Part shown: positions 1 through 4,810 of the stretch, in pieces
How positions within the stretch are numbered: position 1 is the stretch's first letter
Layout: the number at the start of each line of letters is the position of its first letter
From: Nitrospirota bacterium
GTDB lineage: Bacteria; Nitrospirota; Nitrospiria; Nitrospirales; UBA8639
Direction: 5' to 3'
Assembly: GCA_003233615.1 (NCBI GenBank)
Contig: QIMB01000016.1
Location: 1 to 6,801 of the forward strand
Length of the DNA stretch: 6,801 bases
Program-made: the position numbers and the translations under genes
Notes under the pieces: model-generated
What the model was told of the DNA's origin: nothing
Seen by the model: the letters and a program-made list of their open reading frames with translations, nothing else
Databases searched by the model: none

Positions 1-176
1 CATCACCCATCACCACGTCCTTCCCCATCAAAGTCGCCATCTCCGTGAGTATTGCAGGAACCCTATTATTGGGCATCTACCCTGGCCTCTTCATCGATTG
101 GGCCGTCAATGCCACTCTGATGTTCTCCAACATTGCCGGCCCCACCGCTTCTCTGCCCATTCTTCCAGGGGGATGA
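1..176 (+). CDS. nuoN: NADH-quinone oxidoreductase subunit N, C-terminal end (partial)
   Basis: This is the last 57 codons and the TGA stop of a gene entering from the left edge, read in frame from position 3. NuoN is an antiporter-like membrane subunit of respiratory complex I that takes part in proton translocation. The visible part has the final hydrophobic helix and the GxxPG turn typical of NuoN C-termini (AGTLLLGIYPGLFIDWA), ending in LPILPGG. A second, damaged copy of the same 3' end lies at 3373-3676, and the two align without gaps over 176 bp. This copy has Leu after the PG turn where the other has Pro, which is the more usual residue. Subunits M and L share this fold, but the short tail after the last helix and the extra helix visible upstream in the second copy fit NuoN best. 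The assignment to subunit N is likely, not certain. Confidence 0.75.
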   Translation, partial: SPITTSFPIKVAISVSIAGTLLLGIYPGLFIDWAVNATLMFSNIAGPTASLPILPGG

Positions 177-231
177 CCTTTTATCTAAGATTTAGACGGT
201 CACCGTTCTTTAGGGTAAGATTATCCGCCAT

Positions 232-318
232 CTACAAAAAACCCCTACCGTACTCCTTAATGACTTGAATCATTTCATACACATCGACACCCTTCAAAAC
301 ACAAAGTAAAAGTTCAGC
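232..318 (-). pseudogene. 3' fragment of a split micro-gene
   Basis: A short open frame on the minus strand runs from 318 to a TAG stop at 234-232 and encodes AELLLCVLKGVDV followed by YEMIQVIKEYGRGFL. It has no start codon or ribosome binding site of its own and is closed upstream by a TAG at 321-319. The composition looks like a real amphipathic protein end rather than random translation. The other half would be the 17-codon ORF at 2847-2794, which has a strong ribosome binding site and ends in ...EERNA. Joining the two at the shared GC dinucleotide (2799-2798 and 318-317) keeps the frame through ERN-A-ELLL and gives 44 residues. I do not recognise the family. The split-gene reading is an inference; the fragment could also be chance sequence or the tail of something else. 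Confidence 0.4.
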
Positions 319-403
319 CTACGGCTCAGCATACCCGACTACCAAAAGCATTGAGAGCGACAGTGAACGATGCTTTTGGCAGCCCGAGTTTATGCCGTTG
401 GGC
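317..403. repeat. Long imperfect hairpin, attC-like (left end of unit)
   Basis: The stem is built from a perfect 10-bp inverted repeat, CCAAAAGCAT (342-351) with ATGCTTTTGG (370-379), around an 18-nt loop. Further out GCATA (329-333) pairs with TATGC (391-395). The base pairs GCCTAC (317-322) with GTTGGGC (397-403). GTTGGGC fits the integron R' consensus GTTRRRY; the opposite box is one base short of RYYYAAC. Between the stems the minus strand pairs better than the plus strand because it gains G-U wobbles, as expected if the site is an attC read on the plus strand, whose bottom strand folds. Length is within the known attC range. No integrase is visible. Confidence 0.4.
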
Positions 404-422
404 AAGCAAGTATTCCTCAGCA

Positions 423-455
423 ACCATAGCTCCGGTCACAGACCGGAGCCATGGT
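423..455 (-). terminator. Hairpin just downstream of the metalloprotease gene
   Basis: A perfect 9-bp stem, GCTCCGGTC (429-437) with GACCGGAGC (441-449), closes a 3-nt loop. After one mismatch it extends by ACCAT/ATGGT (423-427 and 451-455). It starts 20 nt after the stop of the gene ending at 476. No T tract follows in either direction, so it is not a textbook intrinsic terminator. A transcript 3'-end stabiliser or part of the mobile unit is equally possible. Confidence 0.35.
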
Positions 456-475
456 GCGTGGCAGAACGCCATTGT

Positions 476-2614
476 TTATTTTTGTTCCCGGAGTCTTTCT
501 TCCGATCTAGTTTTGTCGTCTATGACGATCACTCCTGCGGCCTCAACTCTGTTCTTATCTCGGTCGATCCCGGTCAGAATGACCCTGTGTTTCCCCACAG
601 ACAGAGTTTTGGTCTCTACCGGAAGAACACGTCCTATTCCAATCTGCTTTCCGTCAATCATCCACTGGAGGGACTCCTCAACGAGGAAGCCATCCTCTGG
701 ATCATATCCTTGTCCGACTAGAATCAAGGAGTTCCCCTGGCGGACAGTTGCCGACTCACCTGTTACTGAAGAAACCGGCCTGAGTATCTGGACCTTTGGT
801 GTTTTTCCTGATACGAGGAGCGTATTTACTTCTGTTGTCGCTGTATTGAGCCCATCGCTCGCAATAAGTCGAATAAACCCCGTCTGGCCACGACTTCCTG
901 GGATTTGAGACAGGTCTAGGAGAAACTCCTGATCCGTTAAATTGACCGCAAGCGGCACGAAGGTCTTTCCCCCATCCGGGCTATATTGCAGAGAAAAACG
1001 TAGAGGATCACCATCTTTATCCGCCGCTTCCCACTGAATCAGCTTTCGGCCTTTTAAGGCTTCACCCTGCTTAGGAGAGAGGAGCCGGATTGTTGGCGAA
1101 TTGGGAGATCGAAGCTGTCGAGTCATCTCCTTCCCATTCGATAGGAGAACAACCTGATGGACATTCTTGATCTTAGGCACAAACAAGGTAAAGGACGCCA
1201 CGTTTGCCTGTTTTTCTGAGTCCGAGGTATCAAATGAGACCTCGAAATTTTGGCCGAAGAGCAGTTTTCCCTCAGCGTCTTGAAGTTCGATTCGTCGCGT
1301 GCCTTTTGGATTCTCACGCGTAAACGCAACGGGGCCTTTTAACTCATAAATGTGAGTGAAAAAGCCAGGGCCCGGGCATCCTGGGCAACAGTCAATCACC
1401 TCACACCCTGGACGAACAAACTGGACTGGAATCATAAGATACTCATGGATCTGGAGGGGATGGAAGATTTGGGCTTGGCAGCTTGAATTTTGAACTAATG
1501 AATGCTCGGCAATAAAGTCATAAGTAACTGGATCAATCCATGCTGCTTTTGTAAGTTGCCCAGCGAACATGAAGTCTTTCAAAGTACGACACTTGGTTCC
1601 TTGAACACCTGTTGGATCACAGTCGTCCGTTGTGGTGACTTCAAGACCTGAAAACCCGCCATCAAAGCCAACTTCGGGATCCAATAGTCGGCTATTGTGA
1701 GAAAGCCCTAACAGGTGACCAATCTCGTGGGCAAATGTCCGTTGATCCCGGCTATCCTGGGTGTTGCCAAAGGCCGCGTTGCCTGTTCCGGTTCCAGCGG
1801 CCCACCCGTTTCCGGCGATAGGGTTTCCCGGTATCCAGCCATAGATGAAATCGGGCGTAGGAGAAAGCAGGGCACGAGTCGCCTCAAGGTCATTGAGCAG
1901 GGTCGAAATGCTTAAATCTACATCTGTGGCAAGATTAATAGGGGGTATCGCTGCTGCATAATAGTTCGGCGGATCCGGGATGGGATAGGTGTGCCAGATG
2001 AAATCGTCTCCGATCCCTGGAAGCATCCTTGTGGTTGAAGGAAGCCCCATGTTTGCAGGGTCAGGTTCAGCAAAAGTATAGTTGATTGGCACATAGGCGA
2101 TGCTGGGACTCCGGCGACACTCAAAAATGAGGTCAAGCGTCATGCTGTTATTTCCCTCATTGGATTCGCTTATCACTCCGGCAGGATCTACGGTTGCAAT
2201 CAACCTTACATCCGAAGTGACCGGACCGAAACCGCTCGCCGGAATCTCAAATTCAAAGTTCAGAGTGTGGTGCGTCTCTTCTCGATTAATGGGAGAGAGT
2301 GGTGCAGTAATGGGGCCGTTTTCAGAGCTAAATGGTGAGCCGGTAATGGCGACTCCATCCTTAAGCACTTGAAGCTGGCCATCGACCCCGGCAACTGGAC
2401 TTGTGCTCGAAACATCGACATTCATACGGACAGTGGTCCGACGCCCCCGCACCAAAGTAAGACTATTGTCTGCATTTGTGGGATTGTCTAAATATTGGAT
2501 TGACTGGTTTGTCTCCAAACTTGCGACCCTGAGATCGGGACCGGCACACCCAGATGCCATAAACAGGACACTACCCAGAATAAAAACAGACTTAACCAAT
2601 GCCATTGTCTTCAT
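476..2614 (-). CDS. Putative lipoprotein zinc metalloprotease with CARDB-like and Ig-like domains
   Basis: The 712-residue product is predicted to be an exported, lipid-anchored protease. A signal peptide (MKTMALVK, then a hydrophobic core) ends in the lipobox ASGC, with Cys23 as the lipidated residue. Residues about 38-164 resemble a CARDB-type beta domain ending in SESNEGNNS. The catalytic part spans about 170-375 and has the metzincin signature HEIGHLLGLSH (296-306), with three zinc-ligand His and the catalytic Glu. DFMFAG around Met349 is a plausible Met-turn, followed by WIDPVTY (359-365). Cysteines 404, 409, 410 and 413 form a cluster. Residues about 506-591 and 607-698 look like Ig/fibronectin-type domains. 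The start at 2614 has AGGAG 8 nt upstream and gives a normal signal peptide. In-frame ATGs at 2662 and 2665 follow a GGAGG and would add 16-17 residues before it. The substrate is unknown. The gene lies alone between two hairpins. Confidence 0.8.
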   Translation of the reverse strand: MKTMALVKSVFILGSVLFMASGCAGPDLRVASLETNQSIQYLDNPTNADNSLTLVRGRRTTVRMNVDVSSTSPVAGVDGQLQVLKDGVAITGSPFSSENGPITAPLSPINREETHHTLNFEFEIPASGFGPVTSDVRLIATVDPAGVISESNEGNNSMTLDLIFECRRSPSIAYVPINYTFAEPDPANMGLPSTTRMLPGIGDDFIWHTYPIPDPPNYYAAAIPPINLATDVDLSISTLLNDLEATRALLSPTPDFIYGWIPGNPIAGNGWAAGTGTGNAAFGNTQDSRDQRTFAHEIGHLLGLSHNSRLLDPEVGFDGGFSGLEVTTTDDCDPTGVQGTKCRTLKDFMFAGQLTKAAWIDPVTYDFIAEHSLVQNSSCQAQIFHPLQIHEYLMIPVQFVRPGCEVIDCCPGCPGPGFFTHIYELKGPVAFTRENPKGTRRIELQDAEGKLLFGQNFEVSFDTSDSEKQANVASFTLFVPKIKNVHQVVLLSNGKEMTRQLRSPNSPTIRLLSPKQGEALKGRKLIQWEAADKDGDPLRFSLQYSPDGGKTFVPLAVNLTDQEFLLDLSQIPGSRGQTGFIRLIASDGLNTATTEVNTLLVSGKTPKVQILRPVSSVTGESATVRQGNSLILVGQGYDPEDGFLVEESLQWMIDGKQIGIGRVLPVETKTLSVGKHRVILTGIDRDKNRVEAAGVIVIDDKTRSEERLREQK

Positions 2615-2622
2615 CTCCGTAT

Positions 2623-2627
2623 CTCCT
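2623..2627 (-). promoter_or_regulatory. Ribosome binding site choosing the start at 2614
   Basis: AGGAG lies 8 nt before the ATG at 2614-2612, which starts the compact lipoprotein signal peptide. A competing GGAGG at 2673-2669 lies 6 nt before the ATG at 2662 and 3 nt before the one at 2665. Both initiation regions look usable. I prefer 2614 because the longer forms place a polar stretch of about 16 residues in front of the signal peptide. Confidence 0.5.
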
Positions 2628-2726
2628 GTTGTTTTGTTAGCGCAACTCCTGAACTTTTTCATCATTATCCTCCATAAATATACGGCGTGGATAACGTGGG
2701 CAGCAGGTACGCCGAGAAATCCAGCA

Positions 2727-2799
2727 GCCCAACGCTGGAGCTGAGCTACCGCTGTGGAGGGTAGCGGAACAGCGGTCAGTTCCAGCGAATTAGTTAGGC
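2727..2799 (-). repeat. attC-like hairpin (right end of unit)
   Basis: GCCCAAC (2727-2733) and GTTAGGC (2793-2799) form the base. They fit the integron consensus boxes RYYYAAC and GTTRRRY and pair at 6 of 7 positions. Next, GCTGGAGCTGA (2734-2744) pairs with TCAGTTCCAGC (2776-2786) with one G-T wobble, opposite a 6-nt unpaired GAATTA. Inside, CCGCTGT (2749-2755) pairs with ACAGCGG (2769-2775). An alternative register of the L boxes on the minus strand gives symmetric 6-nt spacers and one extrahelical base, as in classical attC sites. Read on the minus strand, the TAA stop of the small ORF lies inside the GCCTAAC box, which is common for cassette genes. The 73-nt length fits. No integrase or certain array is visible, so the site remains probable. 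Confidence 0.5.
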
Positions 2800-2847
2800 A
2801 TTTCTCTCTTCAACTAATTGAATTTTGGTCGTTCCTTCTTGAGCCAT
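2794..2847 (-). pseudogene. 5' fragment of a split micro-gene (17-codon ORF)
   Basis: The ORF MAQEGTTKIQLVEERNA starts at an ATG (2847-2845) with a near-perfect AAGGAGG 9 nt upstream and stops at a TAA (2796-2794) that belongs to the attC-like box GCCTAAC. Such strong translation signals on a 17-codon frame suggest either a peptide gene or a gene cut short by an insertion. The second reading is supported by an in-frame continuation, AELLLCVLK..., at 318-232 beyond the metalloprotease block. A sigma-54-like promoter lies about 60-77 bp upstream. An 82-codon extension of this frame up to 3042 exists but has no ribosome binding site, and its 5' part looks non-coding. I do not recognise the family. 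The short form may still be translated today. Confidence 0.45.
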
Positions 2848-2856
2848 AGCCTGTCT

Positions 2857-2863
2857 CCTCCTT
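2857..2863 (-). promoter_or_regulatory. Strong ribosome binding site of the micro-gene
   Basis: AAGGAGG is followed, after AGACAGGCT (9 nt), by the ATG at 2847-2845. It is among the strongest Shine-Dalgarno matches in the window and argues for the short start over the 82-codon extension. Confidence 0.7.
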
Positions 2864-2906
2864 AGAGTTAAATTTAAATAAAAAAGTTTATGTCCAAGAA
2901 CCAGTA

Positions 2907-2924
2907 CCGCAACCTTTATGCCAG
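2907..2924 (-). promoter_or_regulatory. Candidate sigma-54 (-24/-12) promoter
   Basis: The minus strand reads CTGGCATAAAGGTTGCGG. It has the GG and GC dinucleotides separated by exactly 10 nt and matches the RpoN consensus TGGCAC-N5-TTGCW in most positions (TGGCA and TTGC intact, final W replaced by G). Transcription would start near 2897, giving a leader of about 50 nt to the small ORF at 2847. A long palindrome lies about 120-170 bp upstream, the usual distance for an enhancer-binding protein site. This is motif evidence only. Confidence 0.45.
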
Positions 2925-3041
2925 ACAAGAGGAAACAGGAAAGAGGTGAGTGTTCCATTAAAAAACCAAATGTTTCAACAGGATTGAAGCAGTTTGGTGA
3001 AATGGTTTCTATCCGTCGAAGCAGGTTGCAGAAGATGTTCA

Positions 3042-3078
3042 TTATCGAATCAGATACAATTTGTATCTAATTCGATAA
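3042..3078. promoter_or_regulatory. 37-bp near-perfect palindrome, probable regulator binding site
   Basis: TTATCGAATCAGATACAA (3042-3059), a central T, and TTGTATCTAATTCGATAA (3061-3078) are complementary at 17 of 18 positions. The site lies between the minus-strand micro-gene with its sigma-54-like promoter and the plus-strand small gene at 3153, so it could serve either. It is AT-rich, without a GC-rich stem or T tract, which suits a protein-binding operator or activator site better than a terminator. It could also be a relic of a mobile element. Confidence 0.5.
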
Positions 3079-3152
3079 CAAACTCAAAAGATGGAGAGCG
3101 ACTTTCCTTGGAACGTAGTACGTGCGGTTAGTTCTTCAAAGAAGGAGTAGCC

Positions 3153-3317
3153 ATGCAACGACAGAAGTCGGGAAGGAAGAGCAAAGCGGTGATTGTGTTA
3201 AAAGAGCCCAAAGTAGCCCTGGACGAAGGTGTCTCCCACACATCAGGTCACCCAAGCACAGTCGTAGCAATCATTTCAATTCCTCAAGCCCTAAGCCGAC
3301 AGGTTCTCGTACTGTAA
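3153..3317 (+). CDS. Small basic protein of 54 residues, unknown function
   Basis: The ORF starts at an ATG with GAAGGAG (3141-3147) 5 nt upstream, a textbook ribosome binding site, and ends at TAA 3315-3317. The N-terminus is strongly basic (MQRQKSGRKSKAV), a middle part follows (IVLKEPKVALDEG), and the C-terminus is rich in beta-branched and aliphatic residues (STVVAIISIPQALS, ending VLVL). There are no cysteines and no clear signal peptide. I do not recognise the family. It lies between the 37-bp palindrome and the nuoN remnant, with which it has no visible coding relationship. The start signals are the main support; a longer overlapping frame at 3122-3340 has none. It could be a regulatory small protein or a chance ORF behind a good ribosome binding site. 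Confidence 0.45.
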   Translation: MQRQKSGRKSKAVIVLKEPKVALDEGVSHTSGHPSTVVAIISIPQALSRQVLVL

Positions 3318-3372
3318 CCAGCCAGACTCTGACTGTCTGACTACAGATCGCGGGTCAGAAGGACACTCACCC

Positions 3373-3676
3373 TTCCTCGTCGCATCCATTTTGACCAAGA
3401 ACTGTATACCTTGCTGGTTGTCGGGCTCATCATGGTTGTTATCTCCATGTATTACTCCTGATCGTCATGAAAAAGATGTATATCAACGAATCTACCGACC
3501 CTTCACCCATCACCACATCCCTGCCCCTCAAAATTGCCATCTATGTTGGTATTGCAGGAACCTTATTATTGGGCATCTATCCCGGCCCCTTCATCGATTG
3601 GGCTGTCGACGCCACGCTCATGTTCTCCAACATCGCCAGTCCCACCGCTTCACTGCCCATCCTTCCAGGGGGGTGA
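3373..3676 (+). pseudogene. nuoN: Truncated, frameshifted copy of the nuoN 3' end
   Basis: The C-terminal NuoN helices can be followed across three frames: FLVASI (3373-3390), then DQELYTLLVVGLIMVVISMYY (3393-3455) in the next frame, then LLGIYPGPFIDWAV and the rest to TGA at 3674-3676 in a third. The second break is at about 3455-3458, where one missing base turns an expected YYLL into a Tyr-Ser-stop. The last 176 bp match the copy at 1-176 without gaps (26 differences, about 85% identity). Of the 25 differences inside the shared codons, 16 fall in third positions, so both copies diverged mostly under selection before this one broke. No NuoN sequence is visible upstream of about 3373. Only the last 69 codons, from an ATG at 3467, remain open, without a good ribosome binding site. 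Confidence 0.75.
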
Positions 3677-3715
3677 TTGTCTTTCCTTTGCAACTGGTAC
3701 CAACTTTCTCAAACC

Positions 3716-3731
3716 TGGGCTGTAAAGCCCA
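3716..3731 (+). terminator. Short hairpin after the nuoN remnant
   Basis: TGGGCT (3716-3721) pairs with AGCCCA (3726-3731) around a GTAA loop, 40 nt after the nuoN-remnant stop and between convergent genes. The flanking sequence lacks a proper T run on either strand, so this is a weak terminator candidate at most. Confidence 0.2.
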
Positions 3732-3780
3732 TTAAGATCAAAGATACCACCAAATAATGTCTGTGGAAGGACAGGATATA

Positions 3781-4410
3781 CTACATTCGCCAGTAGACGA
3801 GGGCTTCGAGGGGATTGATCCCTTGCAATTGCCAGAGGGCTCCTAGAGCAATTGATGCGACCACAAGCACAGCAATGATGAATCCGACCATAAGATGTTT
3901 TTTTCTGTTGCGTGGATAACGATTCGAAACGAGATCATAGTCTTTCTTAGTGGGAAAGGAAGAATCTTGCCAAAGAGGAGATTGTTTTCGTTGTGGTTCT
4001 GGAATATCAACTACCTTGACCTGATCCGGTGTCAACTTAGGAGATACTTCCATAGTCCTCTCGTCGGCGATCGAAATAGGAACTTGATGTCCTACCGCCG
4101 ACTTCTCCTCGTTCCTTGACACATTTCTTGTGTATGACGTTCCGCAATGAGGACATAACCAGGTCTCCTCTATGGTGTCCCCATTTGTCGCACGAGGGGT
4201 TTGCTCTTCACGTGTGGCGACTCCACAATGAGGACATGAACGCGCCTGTTTTGAAATGAGAAAGCCACAATCATGGCAAGAATGGAGTTTTTGAGACCGC
4301 AAATCTTCCGAAAGGCCATGCTCCCCTGGAAAAGGAAAGGCGCATCGAGGGCAAGCCAGTGCTCTTGTGGAGACTTCCTGGTGACATTCAGGACAAGGTA
4401 CGAGTGCCAT
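3781..4410 (-). CDS. Zinc-ribbon protein with a C-terminal membrane anchor
   Basis: The 209-residue product begins MALVPCPECHQEVS, the usual opening of small bacterial zinc-ribbon proteins. Ribbon one uses Cys6/Cys9 and Cys20/Cys23, and ribbon two uses Cys45/Cys48 and Cys59/Cys62. A third pair, Cys86/Cys89 (CPHCG), has no partner pair, so it is a half-ribbon. A polar linker rich in charged residues (about 95-170) leads to a basic patch (NRKKH) and one hydrophobic segment at about 173-192, with a short tail ending VYWRM. The likely topology is cytoplasmic ribbons on a single-pass membrane protein. The ATG at 4410 was preferred over an in-frame TTG at 4449 because it matches the family start, although its ribosome binding site is weak. 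Its role is unknown; the ribbons could bind nucleic acid or protein. It is divergent from arsM and convergent with the nuoN remnant. Confidence 0.75.
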   Translation of the reverse strand: MALVPCPECHQEVSTRALACPRCAFPFPGEHGLSEDLRSQKLHSCHDCGFLISKQARSCPHCGVATREEQTPRATNGDTIEETWLCPHCGTSYTRNVSRNEEKSAVGHQVPISIADERTMEVSPKLTPDQVKVVDIPEPQRKQSPLWQDSSFPTKKDYDLVSNRYPRNRKKHLMVGFIIAVLVVASIALGALWQLQGINPLEALVYWRM

Positions 4411-4582
4411 CTTCTGAATTCCGTTCAATGTGTGATTGAAAACTGCCAAACAGCTTCTCTAGCCAACACCATCTTACTTGCAAAGAAGGTTGATACCCCT
4501 TGCAATACAATAAAGCACCGTAATAGTGTTCCAGAATCCAACTCAGAAATATATTCATTCTCCATACTCATTCTTTCAGCCT

Positions 4583-4619
4583 AGTTTTCCTTATCTATTG
4601 AGATAATCTCAAGAAAACT
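4583..4619. repeat. Overlapping inverted repeats upstream of arsM
   Basis: A perfect 15-bp palindrome TTGAGATAATCTCAA (4598-4612) is framed by AGTTTTC (4583-4589) and GAAAACT (4613-4619). A second hairpin, TTATCT (4591-4596) with AGATAA (4601-4606), uses half of the same bases, so the two folds exclude each other. It may be an operator. An RNA switch would require transcription to start far upstream of the promoter proposed here. Confidence 0.4.
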
Positions 4620-4631
4620 TTGTATCATTTT

Positions 4632-4658
4632 CATTGGCAATCTCAGCATTGGCCATCT
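4632..4658. repeat. Two-unit direct repeat upstream of arsM
   Basis: CATTGGCAATCT (4632-4643) and CATTGGCCATCT (4647-4658) match at 11 of 12 positions with a 15-bp period. They lie about 70-95 bp upstream of the proposed -35 element, a distance where an activator could bind. Function is not shown. Confidence 0.4.
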
Positions 4659-4727
4659 GGTTTCCTGCTATGCTCAATTTAATGTAACATTTCTTCATCT
4701 TCCAAGACTGGGTGCAAGGATGATTAT

Positions 4728-4757
4728 TTGACCTGCTTAGTATAATTTGTTTATAGA
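4728..4757 (+). promoter_or_regulatory. Candidate sigma-70 promoter for arsM
   Basis: TTGACC (4728-4733) and TATAGA (4752-4757) are separated by 18 nt and would start transcription near 4764, 47 nt before the arsM ATG. A better -10 hexamer, TATAAT, sits at 4741-4746, but it is only 7 nt from TTGACC and has no good -35 of its own. Either could be used. Confidence 0.4.
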
Positions 4758-4810
4758 TTGCGAGTTTAGGAAACTTTCGTTGGGTGAATCCAATATTTTT
4801 TGAGGGTGCT

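Larger units (their letters stand above)
317..2797. mobile_element. Candidate hairpin-bounded insertion carrying a metalloprotease gene
   Basis: The block begins and ends in long hairpins (317-403 and 2727-2799) and contains one gene, the minus-strand lipoprotein metalloprotease. The hairpins face each other: each has a GCCTA-type outer box and an identical inner box, GTTGGGC on the left and its complement GCCCAAC on the right. Removing 317-2797 joins two minus-strand coding pieces in frame into a 44-residue ORF and leaves a single GC where both junctions now have one. No transposase or integrase ORF is present, so it would be non-autonomous. Alternatives are an integron-cassette derivative with inverted attC sites, or coincidence of two hairpins and two small ORFs. 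Confidence 0.35.
2848..3152. other. Divergent intergenic region, about 305 bp
   Basis: The region separates the minus-strand micro-gene from the plus-strand 54-codon gene. It holds the ribosome binding site at 2857-2863, an AT-rich stretch at 2868-2890, the sigma-54-like element at 2907-2924, the palindrome at 3042-3078, an 11-bp palindrome ACGTAGTACGT at 3113-3123, and the ribosome binding site at 3141-3147. I see no convincing gene in it. Confidence 0.6.
4411..4810. other. Divergent intergenic region between the zinc-ribbon gene and arsM
   Basis: These 400 bp separate two divergent genes. The half next to the zinc-ribbon gene (4411-4580) shows nothing I can name beyond probable promoter DNA. 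The other half contains overlapping inverted repeats at 4583-4619, a 12-bp direct repeat at 4632-4658, a sigma-70-like promoter at 4728-4757 and the arsM ribosome binding site GAGGG at 4802-4806. I did not find a clear ArsR operator. Confidence 0.5.

Noticed and set aside
351..908. 185-codon plus-strand ORF opposite the metalloprotease 3' end
   Set aside because: It is antisense to a well-supported coding region, has no recognisable domain, and its start lies inside the left hairpin.
2683..2714. 6-bp inverted repeat CGGCGT/ACGCCG upstream of the metalloprotease
   Set aside because: It is short with a 20-nt spacer and could arise by chance; no regulatory role can be supported.
2794..3042. 82-codon minus-strand ORF extending the micro-gene upstream
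   Set aside because: Its start has no ribosome binding site and abuts the palindrome, and its 5' part spans the sigma-54-like element. The internal ATG at 2847 has the strong ribosome binding site.
3328..3359. Short repeats TCTGAC (twice) with GTCAGA as a terminator of the small gene
   Set aside because: The stem is only 6 bp with a 12-nt loop and no T tract follows.
3391..3735. 114-codon plus-strand ORF
   Set aside because: Only its first residues relate to the nuoN remnant; the rest is an out-of-frame reading of the NuoN-coding sequence.
4728..4746. TTGACC and TATAAT read as one promoter
   Set aside because: The spacing is only 7 nt, far below the 16-18 nt needed.
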